A stretch of 8,400 bases of DNA from Candidatus Thioglobus sp. (GCA_003978285.1 QOAB01000084.1:1-8400), one strand, 5' to 3'; counted from the stretch's first letter, positions 1 through 6,093 are shown. Notes: generated by a model not told the origin, from the sequence alone. A program made the numbers and translations.

Positions 1-2
1 AA

Positions 3-194
3 TCTCAAGATGAGCAAGGCAACCCGTTTGTTGTGCATGTTCAATCAATCAATGAAGACACAGTAACCGTTGACGCTAACCACCCGTTGGCAGGTGCAAC
101 ATTACATTTTAATGTGAGCATCGAGAAAGTGAGAGAGGCGACAAAAGATGAGTTAGAGCATGGCCATGTCCATTCTGGCTCTTGTTCGCACTAA
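3..194 (+). CDS. slyD: SlyD-type FKBP peptidyl-prolyl isomerase, C-terminal part (upstream tandem copy)
   Basis: The last 63 residues of a gene that begins before the window; the first complete codon is at position 3 and the stop is TAA 192-194. It reads from the end of the insert-in-flap domain (QGNPFVVHVQSINEDTVTVD) back into the FKBP core (NHPLAGATLHFNV), then a short tail ending HGHVHSGSCSH, whose His and Cys resemble a shortened version of the metal-binding tail of E. coli SlyD. SlyD is a cytoplasmic prolyl isomerase and chaperone that also handles nickel in some bacteria. Over this stretch 52 of 63 residues match the complete SlyD that follows, so the two are a tandem duplication. The catalytic first half is not visible, so activity cannot be judged. 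The family call is firm; the symbol is shared with the next gene. Confidence 0.9.
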   Translation, partial: SQDEQGNPFVVHVQSINEDTVTVDANHPLAGATLHFNVSIEKVREATKDELEHGHVHSGSCSH

Positions 195-244
195 AAATCA
201 CTGCGTGCCTTTTAACTTGGTAGATAATTTAGTAATTAGTGCAT

Positions 245-249
245 AGGAG
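245..249 (+). promoter_or_regulatory. Ribosome binding site that sets the slyD start
   Basis: AGGAG lies 7 bases upstream of the ATG at 257. An in-frame GTG at 239 overlaps this region and has no such site before it, so ATG 257 is the preferred start. Confidence 0.8.
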
Positions 250-256
250 CACAAGA

Positions 257-745
257 ATGACAGTAAAAAAAGATGCAGTAGTAGAAATGCACTTCACATT
301 AAAAAATGATGCGGGCGATGTGATTGATTCATCTAAATTGAGAGATCAAGGGCCTATGCTGTTTATTCAAGGTCGTGGCAATATAATTTCCGGTTTGGAA
401 AGTGCATTAGAGGGCATGAAAGCTGGTGAATCTTGCGATGTATCAGTTAAGCCAGAAGACGCTTATGGTGCTTATAATTCAGAGGCGATTCAAGAGATTC
501 AAAAGTCAGCTCTACAAGGTATTGATAATCTTGAAGTAGGTATGGAGTTAAAATCTAAAGGTGGGCAGGGTAATCCATTCATTGTTTACGTTAAATCAAT
601 TAATGAAGATACGGTCACGATTGATCCTAATCATCCATTGGCTGGAGAAACATTACATTTTAATGTGAGCATCGAAAATGTGAGAGAGGCAACAAAAGAT
701 GAGTTAGACCATGGTCACGTTCATTCAGGCTCTTGTTCACACTAA
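257..745 (+). CDS. slyD: SlyD-type FKBP peptidyl-prolyl cis-trans isomerase, complete copy
   Basis: A 162-residue cytoplasmic prolyl isomerase and chaperone of the SlyD branch of the FKBPs. Residues 1-70 and about 120-140 form the split FKBP core, with GPMLFIQGRG at 32-41, a GLESALEGM helix at 46-54 and PEDAYG at 66-71. The insert-in-flap chaperone domain lies between, about 72-118. NHPLAGETLHF at 125-135 is the family signature. The tail ends HGHVHSGSCSH (His152, 154, 156, 162 and Cys160), much shorter than the metal-binding tail of E. coli SlyD, so nickel storage would be limited. The start is ATG 257, with AGGAG 7 bases before it; a GTG 18 bases upstream is in frame but less likely. It follows a paralogue by 62 bases and could share its transcript; I see no strong promoter or terminator in the gap. 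Confidence 0.93.
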   Translation: MTVKKDAVVEMHFTLKNDAGDVIDSSKLRDQGPMLFIQGRGNIISGLESALEGMKAGESCDVSVKPEDAYGAYNSEAIQEIQKSALQGIDNLEVGMELKSKGGQGNPFIVYVKSINEDTVTIDPNHPLAGETLHFNVSIENVREATKDELDHGHVHSGSCSH

Positions 746-766
746 AATTACCATTTAAGTGACGTA

Positions 767-1402
767 ATGGCTAATCAGTGTCCATTATGTTGTTCTAAGC
801 AAAGTCAGCCTTATTTCAAAAATAAGGACGCCAGTTATTTTTCATGTTCGTCTTGTGATTTGGTTTTTACACCCAAAGAGTTTCATCTGAGCGAAGCAGC
901 AGAAAAAACTCGTTACGACTCCCATCAAAACAATCCTGAAGATAAGCATTATCGTGCGTTTTTATCTCAAGTATTTAATCCAGTTATGGATTGGATTCAA
1001 CCAGGTGACAAAGGTCTAGATTTTGGCTCTGGCCCAGGGCCAACTTTGTCAGTGATGTTTGAAGAGCAAGGTTACAAGGTTGATTTGTTTGATAAATTTT
1101 ATGCTAATGATCGTTCGATTTTTAACAACAAATATGACTTTATTACTGCCACTGAAGTCGTTGAGCACTTAGATAGCCCTGGCGATGAACTGACTAAGCT
1201 ATTTAATATGTTAAGTGTAGGGGGGGTGTTAGCTGTAATGACTAAGATTCTAGATGACCAGGTTGATTTTAAATCTTGGTACTATAAGGATGATCCAACA
1301 CACGTTTGTTTTTTTAGTCGAAACACAATTAACCACCTTGCTAAAGCATGGGGCGTACATGTTCAGTTTTATGACAACGATGTAGTTTTGTTTTTCAAAT
1401 AA
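767..1402 (+). CDS. Class I SAM-dependent methyltransferase with N-terminal zinc-ribbon-like head
   Basis: A 211-residue cytoplasmic protein. The N-terminus carries two cysteine pairs, CPLC at 5-8 and CSSC at 27-30, spaced like a small zinc ribbon. A short linker leads to a Rossmann methyltransferase domain with motif I GLDFGSGPGP at 83-92 (the SAM-binding glycine loop), an acidic end of strand 2 (VDLFD, 105-109), ATEVVEHL at 128-135 and a hydrophobic GGVLAVMTK strand at 152-160. The DPTHVCFF segment near 176-183 is common in Methyltransf_11/23-type enzymes of this build. The substrate cannot be read from the sequence; the Zn head suggests a protein or nucleic-acid target, but that is a guess. 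It starts 21 bases after slyD on the same strand with only a weak AAGTGA before the ATG, so it may depend on read-through from slyD. It ends 18 bases from a convergent gene, with no visible terminator. Confidence 0.85.
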   Translation: MANQCPLCCSKQSQPYFKNKDASYFSCSSCDLVFTPKEFHLSEAAEKTRYDSHQNNPEDKHYRAFLSQVFNPVMDWIQPGDKGLDFGSGPGPTLSVMFEEQGYKVDLFDKFYANDRSIFNNKYDFITATEVVEHLDSPGDELTKLFNMLSVGGVLAVMTKILDDQVDFKSWYYKDDPTHVCFFSRNTINHLAKAWGVHVQFYDNDVVLFFK

Positions 1403-1420
1403 AACAAAACAACCAATTAC

Positions 1421-1843
1421 TTAAGCGGTGCTGCCGTCCAAATTCTCAACATAGAAACGACCATAATAACGAATCCCTTTAGCATGATGTGATCTTAGAA
1501 TTTCTGTCACTTTATTACGTGAAGATTCTGTCAAAGCTGGAATACTTACAATCGCATGACCTTCTTTTAAGCCCTTTTTAATACGCTTCAAGTATTTTAA
1601 TTCTTCGCCTTGTGCAAGAAATTGCCATTTGCGAATCAATTTAGTCATTAGTCCGTGGTTGAGACCATCTGGATCAAGGAATTGTAATCCTTCTTTGCCA
1701 ACTGCTTCATCAATCTCAGCGCTATCAAACCCAGCATCCATTAATTCACAGCATACTTCATCAGCTTCCATTTTGCTATCAACAACCGCAACAATACGAT
1801 TGGTTGGATAGGTTTCAAAGTTTTGCTTTGTATGAGCTAACAT
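1421..1843 (-). CDS. Conserved protein of unknown function, possibly general-stress (17M/YflT)-like
   Basis: A 140-residue soluble protein without signal peptide or membrane segment. After a short polar lead, residues 15-45 read NRIVAVVDSKMEADEVCCEL then MDAGFDSAEID, a beta-strand, helix, 'AGF' turn and second strand. This resembles the ferredoxin-like fold of the general stress protein 17M (YflT) domain, in which a family member is compared with its own sequence as 'VVAVFDSEAQAEAAVRALRAAGF'-like. A second half-domain may be GHAIVSIPAL at 95-104 followed by a helix and the basic, aromatic segment GIRYYGRFYVENL at 123-135. The match is by pattern only, so I do not assign a function. The start is ATG 1843, with AGGAG 7 bases upstream; the frame stays open 90 bases further but no better start is seen there. 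It converges on the methyltransferase and diverges from the DUF423 gene, so it is probably transcribed alone. Confidence 0.75.
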   Translation of the reverse strand: MLAHTKQNFETYPTNRIVAVVDSKMEADEVCCELMDAGFDSAEIDEAVGKEGLQFLDPDGLNHGLMTKLIRKWQFLAQGEELKYLKRIKKGLKEGHAIVSIPALTESSRNKVTEILRSHHAKGIRYYGRFYVENLDGSTA

Positions 1844-1850
1844 TTTATAT

Positions 1851-1855
1851 CTCCT
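1851..1855 (-). promoter_or_regulatory. Ribosome binding site that sets the start of the reverse-strand gene at 1843
   Basis: CTCCT on the plus strand reads AGGAG on the minus strand, 7 bases before the ATG at 1843-1841. This decides against the longer reading that begins near 1933. Confidence 0.8.
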
Positions 1856-1872
1856 ATATTGTTCAACATTCT

Positions 1873-1891
1873 TCAATGTATTTAACATTGA
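1873..1891. repeat. 19-bp dyad symmetry, candidate operator
   Basis: TCAATGTATTTAACATTGA is a perfect 7-bp inverted repeat (TCAATGT / ACATTGA) around a 5-bp AT centre. It sits in the intergenic region, 17 bases beyond the ribosome binding site of the reverse-strand gene that starts at 1843. Spacing and size fit a dimeric regulator site or a small 5' leader hairpin. No regulator can be named. Confidence 0.4.
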
Positions 1892-2004
1892 CTTGCCCTT
1901 AATATACGCTTTATTGGACAGCATCAAAAACACACTAAACGCTACTATTATTTATTGATTAGGCGTATAGTTATAAAGGTTTACTTTTTTTATTATTAAT
2001 ACTT

Positions 2005-2370
2005 ATGAAAAAAATCTGGATTTTTATCGCCCTAAGTGGCGCTCTAGCGGTTGCAATAGGCGCTATGTCAGCGCACATGTTAAAAGACGTGTTAGAGGCT
2101 AAAGGCATTGCACGCCTGCAAACAGCGGCAACTTATCAAATGTATCACACACTAATCATTGCTATGCTGGCTGTGTATTACCAATTCAAGCCGTCACAAG
2201 CTATTAAACAAAGTAGTTGGATATTTGCCATTGGCATTGTGTTATTCTCAGGAAGTTTATATTTGTATACTTTTAGTAAAATTCATGCAATGGTGTTTAT
2301 CACGCCAATTGGCGGTATGCTGTTTATTTTGGGCTGGTTAAGTTTATTAAGATTGGCAAAACAGCCTTAG
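2005..2370 (+). CDS. DUF423 family inner-membrane protein
   Basis: A 121-residue protein with four hydrophobic segments at about 4-22, 43-60, 70-90 and 97-117. It has the conserved marks of the DUF423 (YgdD-like) family: GAMSAHMLK near 19-27 (usually GAFGAHxLK), LQTAATYQMYHTL at 38-50, FSGSLYLYTF at 81-90 and TPIGGMLFILGW at 100-111. Length and segment count are typical of the family. Its biochemical role is not established; members are small integral inner-membrane proteins, often found next to unrelated genes. The ATG at 2005 begins MKKIW, a normal start for a protein whose first segment is a membrane helix; no strong ribosome binding site precedes it. The gene stands alone between a divergent gene on the left and a convergent gene on the right, and ends just before a strong terminator. 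Confidence 0.9.
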   Translation: MKKIWIFIALSGALAVAIGAMSAHMLKDVLEAKGIARLQTAATYQMYHTLIIAMLAVYYQFKPSQAIKQSSWIFAIGIVLFSGSLYLYTFSKIHAMVFITPIGGMLFILGWLSLLRLAKQP

Positions 2371-2379
2371 TTTTAGACG

Positions 2380-2409
2380 AAAAAAAAGCCTGCAATTGCA
2401 GGCTTTTTT
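2380..2409. terminator. Bidirectional rho-independent terminator
   Basis: The perfect palindrome GCCTGCAATTGCAGGC (2388-2403) is flanked by eight A on the left and six T on the right. It forms a GC-rich stem of 6 bp with an AATT loop, extended by A-T pairs. It lies between two converging genes, ending at 2370 (plus) and 2428 (minus), and has a T-run in both directions, so it should stop both. Confidence 0.93.
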
Positions 2410-2427
2410 ATAACGATTAAAATCTAT

Positions 2428-3255
2428 TTAGAAAGAACCTTCTTTAGCACCTTCAATAATCGCATTCATTTTTTCTGCTACATCCATCGCAGGACCTAGT
2501 GCATCTGCTGGTAATTTCATAGCATGCATTACATCAGGATTCATACTGATCATTCTGATTTTACCATCTTTACCTTCAACCACCGCAATACGACAAGGAA
2601 GAATCACTGCGTAACGATCATCAATATCGGCAATCTTTCCGGCAGTGGCAGCGTCACAAATATTGTGAATACTGAGGTGTCTGTATGGCTTACCAGTCAC
2701 ATTCTGAATTTGCTCACTGAGTGGAAACATAGCGACGTGCAAAATAGATTCGTTAGTGGCCATTGATTTAATTGACTCATCCACTTCTGGACCAGTAATG
2801 CCTTCGTCAACTTCAGTCACTTGTACCATTTGCATAAACAACTCAGCGGTCATTTGTGCTGGCTCTGAACTTTCTGTTGCAGGTTGTACGGCTGTCACAA
2901 CTTCTTGAACTGTGCTTACCGCTTCTTTTGCTACTTGTTGTATTTGTGCAGGATTAAAACTTTGATTCTGCCAATTATGACCACCATTAAAAGGCCCCAT
3001 ATTGCTACCATTCATTGGACCGAAGCGGTTTGAACCTGTGTTAAAACCAAAAGGCTGCATACTGTTACCGCCACCAAATGGGCCGAAGCTAGTGCCACCA
3101 CCAAATGGACCGTAAGAATTACTACCACCAGAAAACGGATTATAGTAGTTGTTATAGTTACTCCCCCAAGGGCTCCAGTTATTGGTATTTGCAGTGGCAA
3201 TGCTTATTGTTAAAACACTAGCAACGGCTAAAATGACCGATAGTTTATTTTTCAC
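2428..3255 (-). CDS. Exported DUF302 protein with Gly/Asn/Phe-rich repeat region
   Basis: A 275-residue protein predicted to be exported. Residues 1-22 are a Sec signal peptide (basic VKNK, hydrophobic core, cleavage after ATA). Residues 23-100 are low complexity, rich in Gly, Asn, Ser, Phe, Tyr and Trp, with repeated GPFGGG-type units at 49-54 and 58-63 and variants at 67-70, 79-83 and 87-92. A Gln/Ala/Val helix follows (103-125). The C-terminal part, about 168-245, is a DUF302 domain with its two typical cysteines: Cys200 in HNICDAATA and Cys221 in ILPCRIAVVE, then MNPDVM. DUF302 proteins are common in sulfur oxidisers but have no established activity. The start is GTG at 3255, with AGGAG 6 bases upstream; a longer reading from 3327 would overlap the promoter and mask the signal peptide. 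The gene diverges from the rhodanese-MBL genes, which suggests a shared theme. The repeats recall sulfur globule proteins in composition only. Confidence 0.85.
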   Translation of the reverse strand: MKNKLSVILAVASVLTISIATANTNNWSPWGSNYNNYYNPFSGGSNSYGPFGGGTSFGPFGGGNSMQPFGFNTGSNRFGPMNGSNMGPFNGGHNWQNQSFNPAQIQQVAKEAVSTVQEVVTAVQPATESSEPAQMTAELFMQMVQVTEVDEGITGPEVDESIKSMATNESILHVAMFPLSEQIQNVTGKPYRHLSIHNICDAATAGKIADIDDRYAVILPCRIAVVEGKDGKIRMISMNPDVMHAMKLPADALGPAMDVAEKMNAIIEGAKEGSF

Positions 3256-3261
3256 TTTTCT

Positions 3262-3266
3262 CTCCT
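3262..3266 (-). promoter_or_regulatory. Ribosome binding site that sets the GTG start of the DUF302 gene
   Basis: AGGAG on the minus strand, 6 bases before GTG 3255-3253. The start it selects places a Sec signal peptide exactly at the N-terminus, which supports it. Confidence 0.82.
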
Positions 3267-3287
3267 GAGTAGATAAATAAAGGCATA

Positions 3288-3317
3288 ATTCTATCAGAGT
3301 TGGTTTAATTGTGTCAT
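3288..3317 (-). promoter_or_regulatory. Sigma-70-like promoter for the DUF302 gene
   Basis: On the minus strand ATGACA (3317-3312) matches the -35 consensus at 5 of 6 positions, and TAGAAT (3293-3288) matches the -10 at 5 of 6, with an 18-base spacer. Transcription would start near 3281, giving a leader of about 25 bases that contains the AGGAG site. The position excludes the upstream in-frame start at 3327. Confidence 0.65.
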
Positions 3318-3355
3318 AATTATCCAATATTTTTTATTTAAAATAAAGGTTCTAA

Positions 3356-4666
3356 ATGAAGCATTTCTTATTTTCTATATTGTGTATTTTTGCATTGACG
3401 AATGTAGTCGCTGAAGGTGAAATTGTGAGTAGCGAGCAAATGCTAGAAGCGGTTAAAAAAAGAATTGTAAACATTAACACAGATGAGTTGATTGAGATGC
3501 TTGATAAAGACCCAAGCATTGTGTTGATTGATATACGTACTCGGCCTGAGATTGTTAAATTAGGCACCATTCGTCGTGGCCAAAATCGTCATATTCCTAG
3601 AGGCTGGTTAGAGTTTCGTATTGGCGAACACGCTCAAAGCAGCGACACACCAATTGTTGTTTATTGTGGCAAAAATTTACGTTCACCTCTAGCAGCTAAA
3701 ACCTTGGAGACAATGGGTTACACCAATGTAAAAAATTATTCTGATGGTTTTTTTGAATGGAAACTAGCTGGGTTGCCATATGCAATTAGTGACAAAGCGC
3801 CAAATACCATTCTTTATTCGAGACCGGTTGAAGTTGCTGATGGCGTATATTCTGCTATTGGTGCCACGCAACCACCAACATACGAAAATGCCAATCATAA
3901 TAATAATTTATCTTTTATTGTCACCACAGATGGCGTGTTAGTGTTTAATGCTGGCGGTAGTTATTTATTGGCCAAAGCCATGCATGAGGAGATTAAAAAA
4001 ATAACTGATCAGCCTGTAAAGCATGTAGTGTTTGAAAATGCACAAGGTCATGCGATTTTAGGTGCCAAATATTGGAAAGAGCAAGGCGCTAATTTAATTG
4101 CACATGAAGAAACCTTAAAGGAAATTCAAGCACACGGTGATCAAATTTATAAGCGCGACGCTCGTTTTATTCGTGATCGAATTTTAGGTTCAGAAATTGT
4201 TTTGCCTGACCAAACTTTCTTTACTAAAATGACCATTCCAATGGGTGATACTATGATTGAGCTTATGCATTTAGGCGCATCACATTCGCCAGATGATATT
4301 CAACTATGGTTGCCAGACCAAAAAGTATTAATTAGTGGTGACACCGCGTTTAATGAGCGATTATTGCCAGTATTTATTAAGACAGATACAGCTGGATGGA
4401 TTGAGACCTGGGATAAGATCGAAGCTTTGGAGCCTGAGGTTATTATTCCTGGCCATGGCGCACCAACAGACCTTGCCACAATCACCAAATTCACCAAAGA
4501 TTATCTGGTTTATATGCGCAACGAAATTACAAAAATAATTGATGATGATGGCGGTCTTTATGAATCTTATAACATCGATCAATCTATGTACCGTGATTGG
4601 GGCACTTATAATGAATTACACAAGCAAAATGCCGAGCGTATTTTTAAGCAAATGGAGTTTGAATAG
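3356..4666 (+). CDS. Exported rhodanese / MBL-fold fusion protein, copy 1
   Basis: A 436-residue protein predicted to be periplasmic. Residues 1-19 are a Sec signal peptide (cleavage after VVA). A rhodanese domain spans about 38-140, with VLIDIRTRPEI near 56-66 and an active-site loop CGKNLRS at 104-110, where Cys104 would carry a persulfide. An MBL-fold domain fills about 155-400. Where active members have HxHxDH this protein reads ENAQGHA at 227-233, keeping only His232. The later ligands are present: His310 in GASHSPDD, Asp329 in ISGDTAF, and His367 in IPGHGAP. The metal site is therefore altered rather than lost. Rhodanese-MBL fusions known from other bacteria are persulfide dioxygenases, and SoxH-type MBL proteins are periplasmic; neither identity is secured here. 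The start has AAAGG 6 bases before it. A close paralogue follows 125 bases downstream, and a DUF302 gene diverges upstream. Confidence 0.9.
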   Translation: MKHFLFSILCIFALTNVVAEGEIVSSEQMLEAVKKRIVNINTDELIEMLDKDPSIVLIDIRTRPEIVKLGTIRRGQNRHIPRGWLEFRIGEHAQSSDTPIVVYCGKNLRSPLAAKTLETMGYTNVKNYSDGFFEWKLAGLPYAISDKAPNTILYSRPVEVADGVYSAIGATQPPTYENANHNNNLSFIVTTDGVLVFNAGGSYLLAKAMHEEIKKITDQPVKHVVFENAQGHAILGAKYWKEQGANLIAHEETLKEIQAHGDQIYKRDARFIRDRILGSEIVLPDQTFFTKMTIPMGDTMIELMHLGASHSPDDIQLWLPDQKVLISGDTAFNERLLPVFIKTDTAGWIETWDKIEALEPEVIIPGHGAPTDLATITKFTKDYLVYMRNEITKIIDDDGGLYESYNIDQSMYRDWGTYNELHKQNAERIFKQMEFE

Positions 4667-4677
4667 CGTCTAAATTC

Positions 4678-4726
4678 TTTTAGCAAACTTTAACTATTCG
4701 ATTTTTTTGAATATAAATTGCTAAAA
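4678..4726. repeat. Nested inverted repeat between the two rhodanese-MBL genes
   Basis: TTTTAGCAA (4678-4686) and TTGCTAAAA (4718-4726) are perfect 9-bp inverted arms. The 31-base loop holds a second 5-bp hairpin, TATTC (4695-4699) and GAATA (4709-4713), around a run of seven T. It starts 12 bases after the stop of copy 1. It may act as a weak terminator or an RNA-stabilising or processing structure that lowers or separates expression of copy 2. The stems are AT-rich, so folding strength is modest. Confidence 0.45.
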
Positions 4727-4756
4727 ATTTCACTATCAATCTTGTATACGTTTAAA

Positions 4757-4762
4757 TATAAT
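4757..4762 (+). promoter_or_regulatory. Possible -10 element upstream of rhodanese-MBL copy 2
   Basis: A perfect TATAAT lies 29 bases before the ATG at 4792. No acceptable -35 hexamer is found 16-18 bases upstream and there is no extended -10 TGn, so in this AT-rich gap it may be chance. If real, copy 2 and the thioredoxin gene would have their own promoter with a leader of about 20-25 bases. Confidence 0.3.
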
Positions 4763-4791
4763 ACATAAATTCATTCAAAAATATTAACCAC

Positions 4792-6093
4792 ATGAAACAT
4801 TTTTTGTTAGTTTTCTTTTTCTTTATTAACACCTTCGTGCACAGTGCATTGGTTGATGGTGATAAGATGCTTGAAACTGTTAACAAAGAGATTGTTAATA
4901 TTGATACTCAGCAACTCAAAGAGATACTTGATAAAGACCCGTATACTGTTTTGATTGATGTTCGCACCCGAGATGAAATTGTACAATTTGGTGCGATTCA
5001 TCGTGGACAAAACAAACATGTTCCTAGAGGATATTTAGAGTTTCAAATAGGGGAACACGCTGTTAATGAAGATACGCCTATTATTGTTTATTGCGACCGC
5101 AGTAGACGATCTCCTTTGGCGGCAAAAACATTGATGAATATGGGTTATACCAACGTTAAGAATTATGCTGATGGATTTACCAAGTGGAAAGAGGCCGGCT
5201 TACCTTATACAATAAGTGATCAAGCACCGGAGAACGCCCTATATTCAAATCCAGTTGAAGTTATTAAGGGGGTTTATTCTGCGATCGGCGCAACACAGCC
5301 TGCCAGCTATGAAAACTCTGGACACAACAACAACCTATCTTTTATCGTTGCTGACGATGCAGTGGTCGTTTTCAATGCTGGAGGCAGTTACCTGCTAGCA
5401 GAAACCATGCATGATAAGATTAAGGAAATAACTAATTTACCTGTTAAGTATGTGGTGTTAGAGAATGCACAGGGTCATGCTATGTTAGGCTCTAATTATT
5501 GGAAAGAGCAGGGCGCTGTTATTATTGCGCATGCGTATGCTGCCAAGATTATTAAAAAAAGAAATGAAGATATCTTTGATCGCGCATATCGTCGCTTAAA
5601 GGACAAGATGTATAAAACAAAGGTGGTCATGCCTGACCAAACCTTTGAAGATCACCTGGTGCTAGATGTGGCAGGAAGAAAGATAGAATTGTTACACTTA
5701 GGTCCCTCACATGGGCCGGCAGATATACAACTGTGGATGCCAGAAGAACGACTATTAATATCGGGTGATTTAGCTTTTAATGTTCGAGTATTGCCAATCC
5801 TTGATCATACCGATATTAGGGGCTGGGTGCAGACTTGGGATAAATTAGAAGCACTAAATGCGAGCGTGATTATTCCTGGTCATGGCGGTCCCACGGACAT
5901 TAAAACTATTACCAAATTCACTAAAGATTATTTGCTTTACATGTTGACAGAGGTGGAAAAAGTCATTGATAATGACGGTGAATTGATTGACGCTTATAAA
6001 ATTGACGTCAGTCGCTTTATCCAATGGGATACGTTTAATGAATTGTCAAAACGCAATGCTGAGAGAATCTTTCGCAAGCTAGAATTTGAATAA
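4792..6093 (+). CDS. Exported rhodanese / MBL-fold fusion protein, copy 2
   Basis: A 433-residue paralogue of the preceding gene, alignable end to end with almost no gaps. The signal peptide is residues 1-18 (MKHF plus a Phe-rich core, likely cut after VHS). The rhodanese domain spans about 35-137 with active-site loop CDRSRRS at 101-107 (Cys101), more basic than the CGKNLRS of copy 1. The MBL domain again has ENAQGHA (224-230, His229) in place of HxHxDH, and keeps His307 in GPSHGPAD, Asp326 in ISGDLAF and His364 in IPGHGGP. Conservation of these unusual residues in both copies suggests a working, altered metal or ligand site rather than decay. No clear ribosome binding site precedes the ATG, but the MKHF start matches copy 1 and gives a clean signal peptide. 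The thioredoxin gene begins 16 bases after the stop, so the two are almost certainly co-transcribed. The substrate is unknown; a periplasmic persulfide role is inferred. Confidence 0.9.
   Translation: MKHFLLVFFFFINTFVHSALVDGDKMLETVNKEIVNIDTQQLKEILDKDPYTVLIDVRTRDEIVQFGAIHRGQNKHVPRGYLEFQIGEHAVNEDTPIIVYCDRSRRSPLAAKTLMNMGYTNVKNYADGFTKWKEAGLPYTISDQAPENALYSNPVEVIKGVYSAIGATQPASYENSGHNNNLSFIVADDAVVVFNAGGSYLLAETMHDKIKEITNLPVKYVVLENAQGHAMLGSNYWKEQGAVIIAHAYAAKIIKKRNEDIFDRAYRRLKDKMYKTKVVMPDQTFEDHLVLDVAGRKIELLHLGPSHGPADIQLWMPEERLLISGDLAFNVRVLPILDHTDIRGWVQTWDKLEALNASVIIPGHGGPTDIKTITKFTKDYLLYMLTEVEKVIDNDGELIDAYKIDVSRFIQWDTFNELSKRNAERIFRKLEFE

Noticed and set aside
187..213. Possible terminator after the first slyD (CGCA / TGCG followed by CCTTTT)
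   Set aside because: The stem is only 4 bp with an 11-base loop and it begins inside the coding sequence; too weak to call.
221..228. GATAAT as a -10 element for the second slyD
   Set aside because: No -35-like hexamer is seen 16-18 bases upstream and there is no extended -10; likely AT-rich chance.
1844..1933. Longer N-terminus for the reverse-strand unknown gene
   Set aside because: AGGAG sits directly before ATG 1843, and the 30 extra residues look like translated leader rather than a domain.
1955..1977. TTGATT ... TATAAA as promoter of the DUF423 gene
   Set aside because: The spacer is only 11 bases, too short for a sigma-70 promoter.
3012..3200. Open frame on the minus strand inside the DUF302 gene
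   Set aside because: It is the shifted reading of the Gly/Asn repeat region, with no own ribosome binding site or recognisable protein pattern.
3256..3327. Start of the DUF302 protein at 3327
   Set aside because: This would place 24 residues ahead of the signal peptide, and the promoter and ribosome binding site lie inside it.
4300..4582. Overlapping open frames on both strands within rhodanese-MBL copy 1
   Set aside because: They are shadows of a well-supported conserved gene and show no family pattern.
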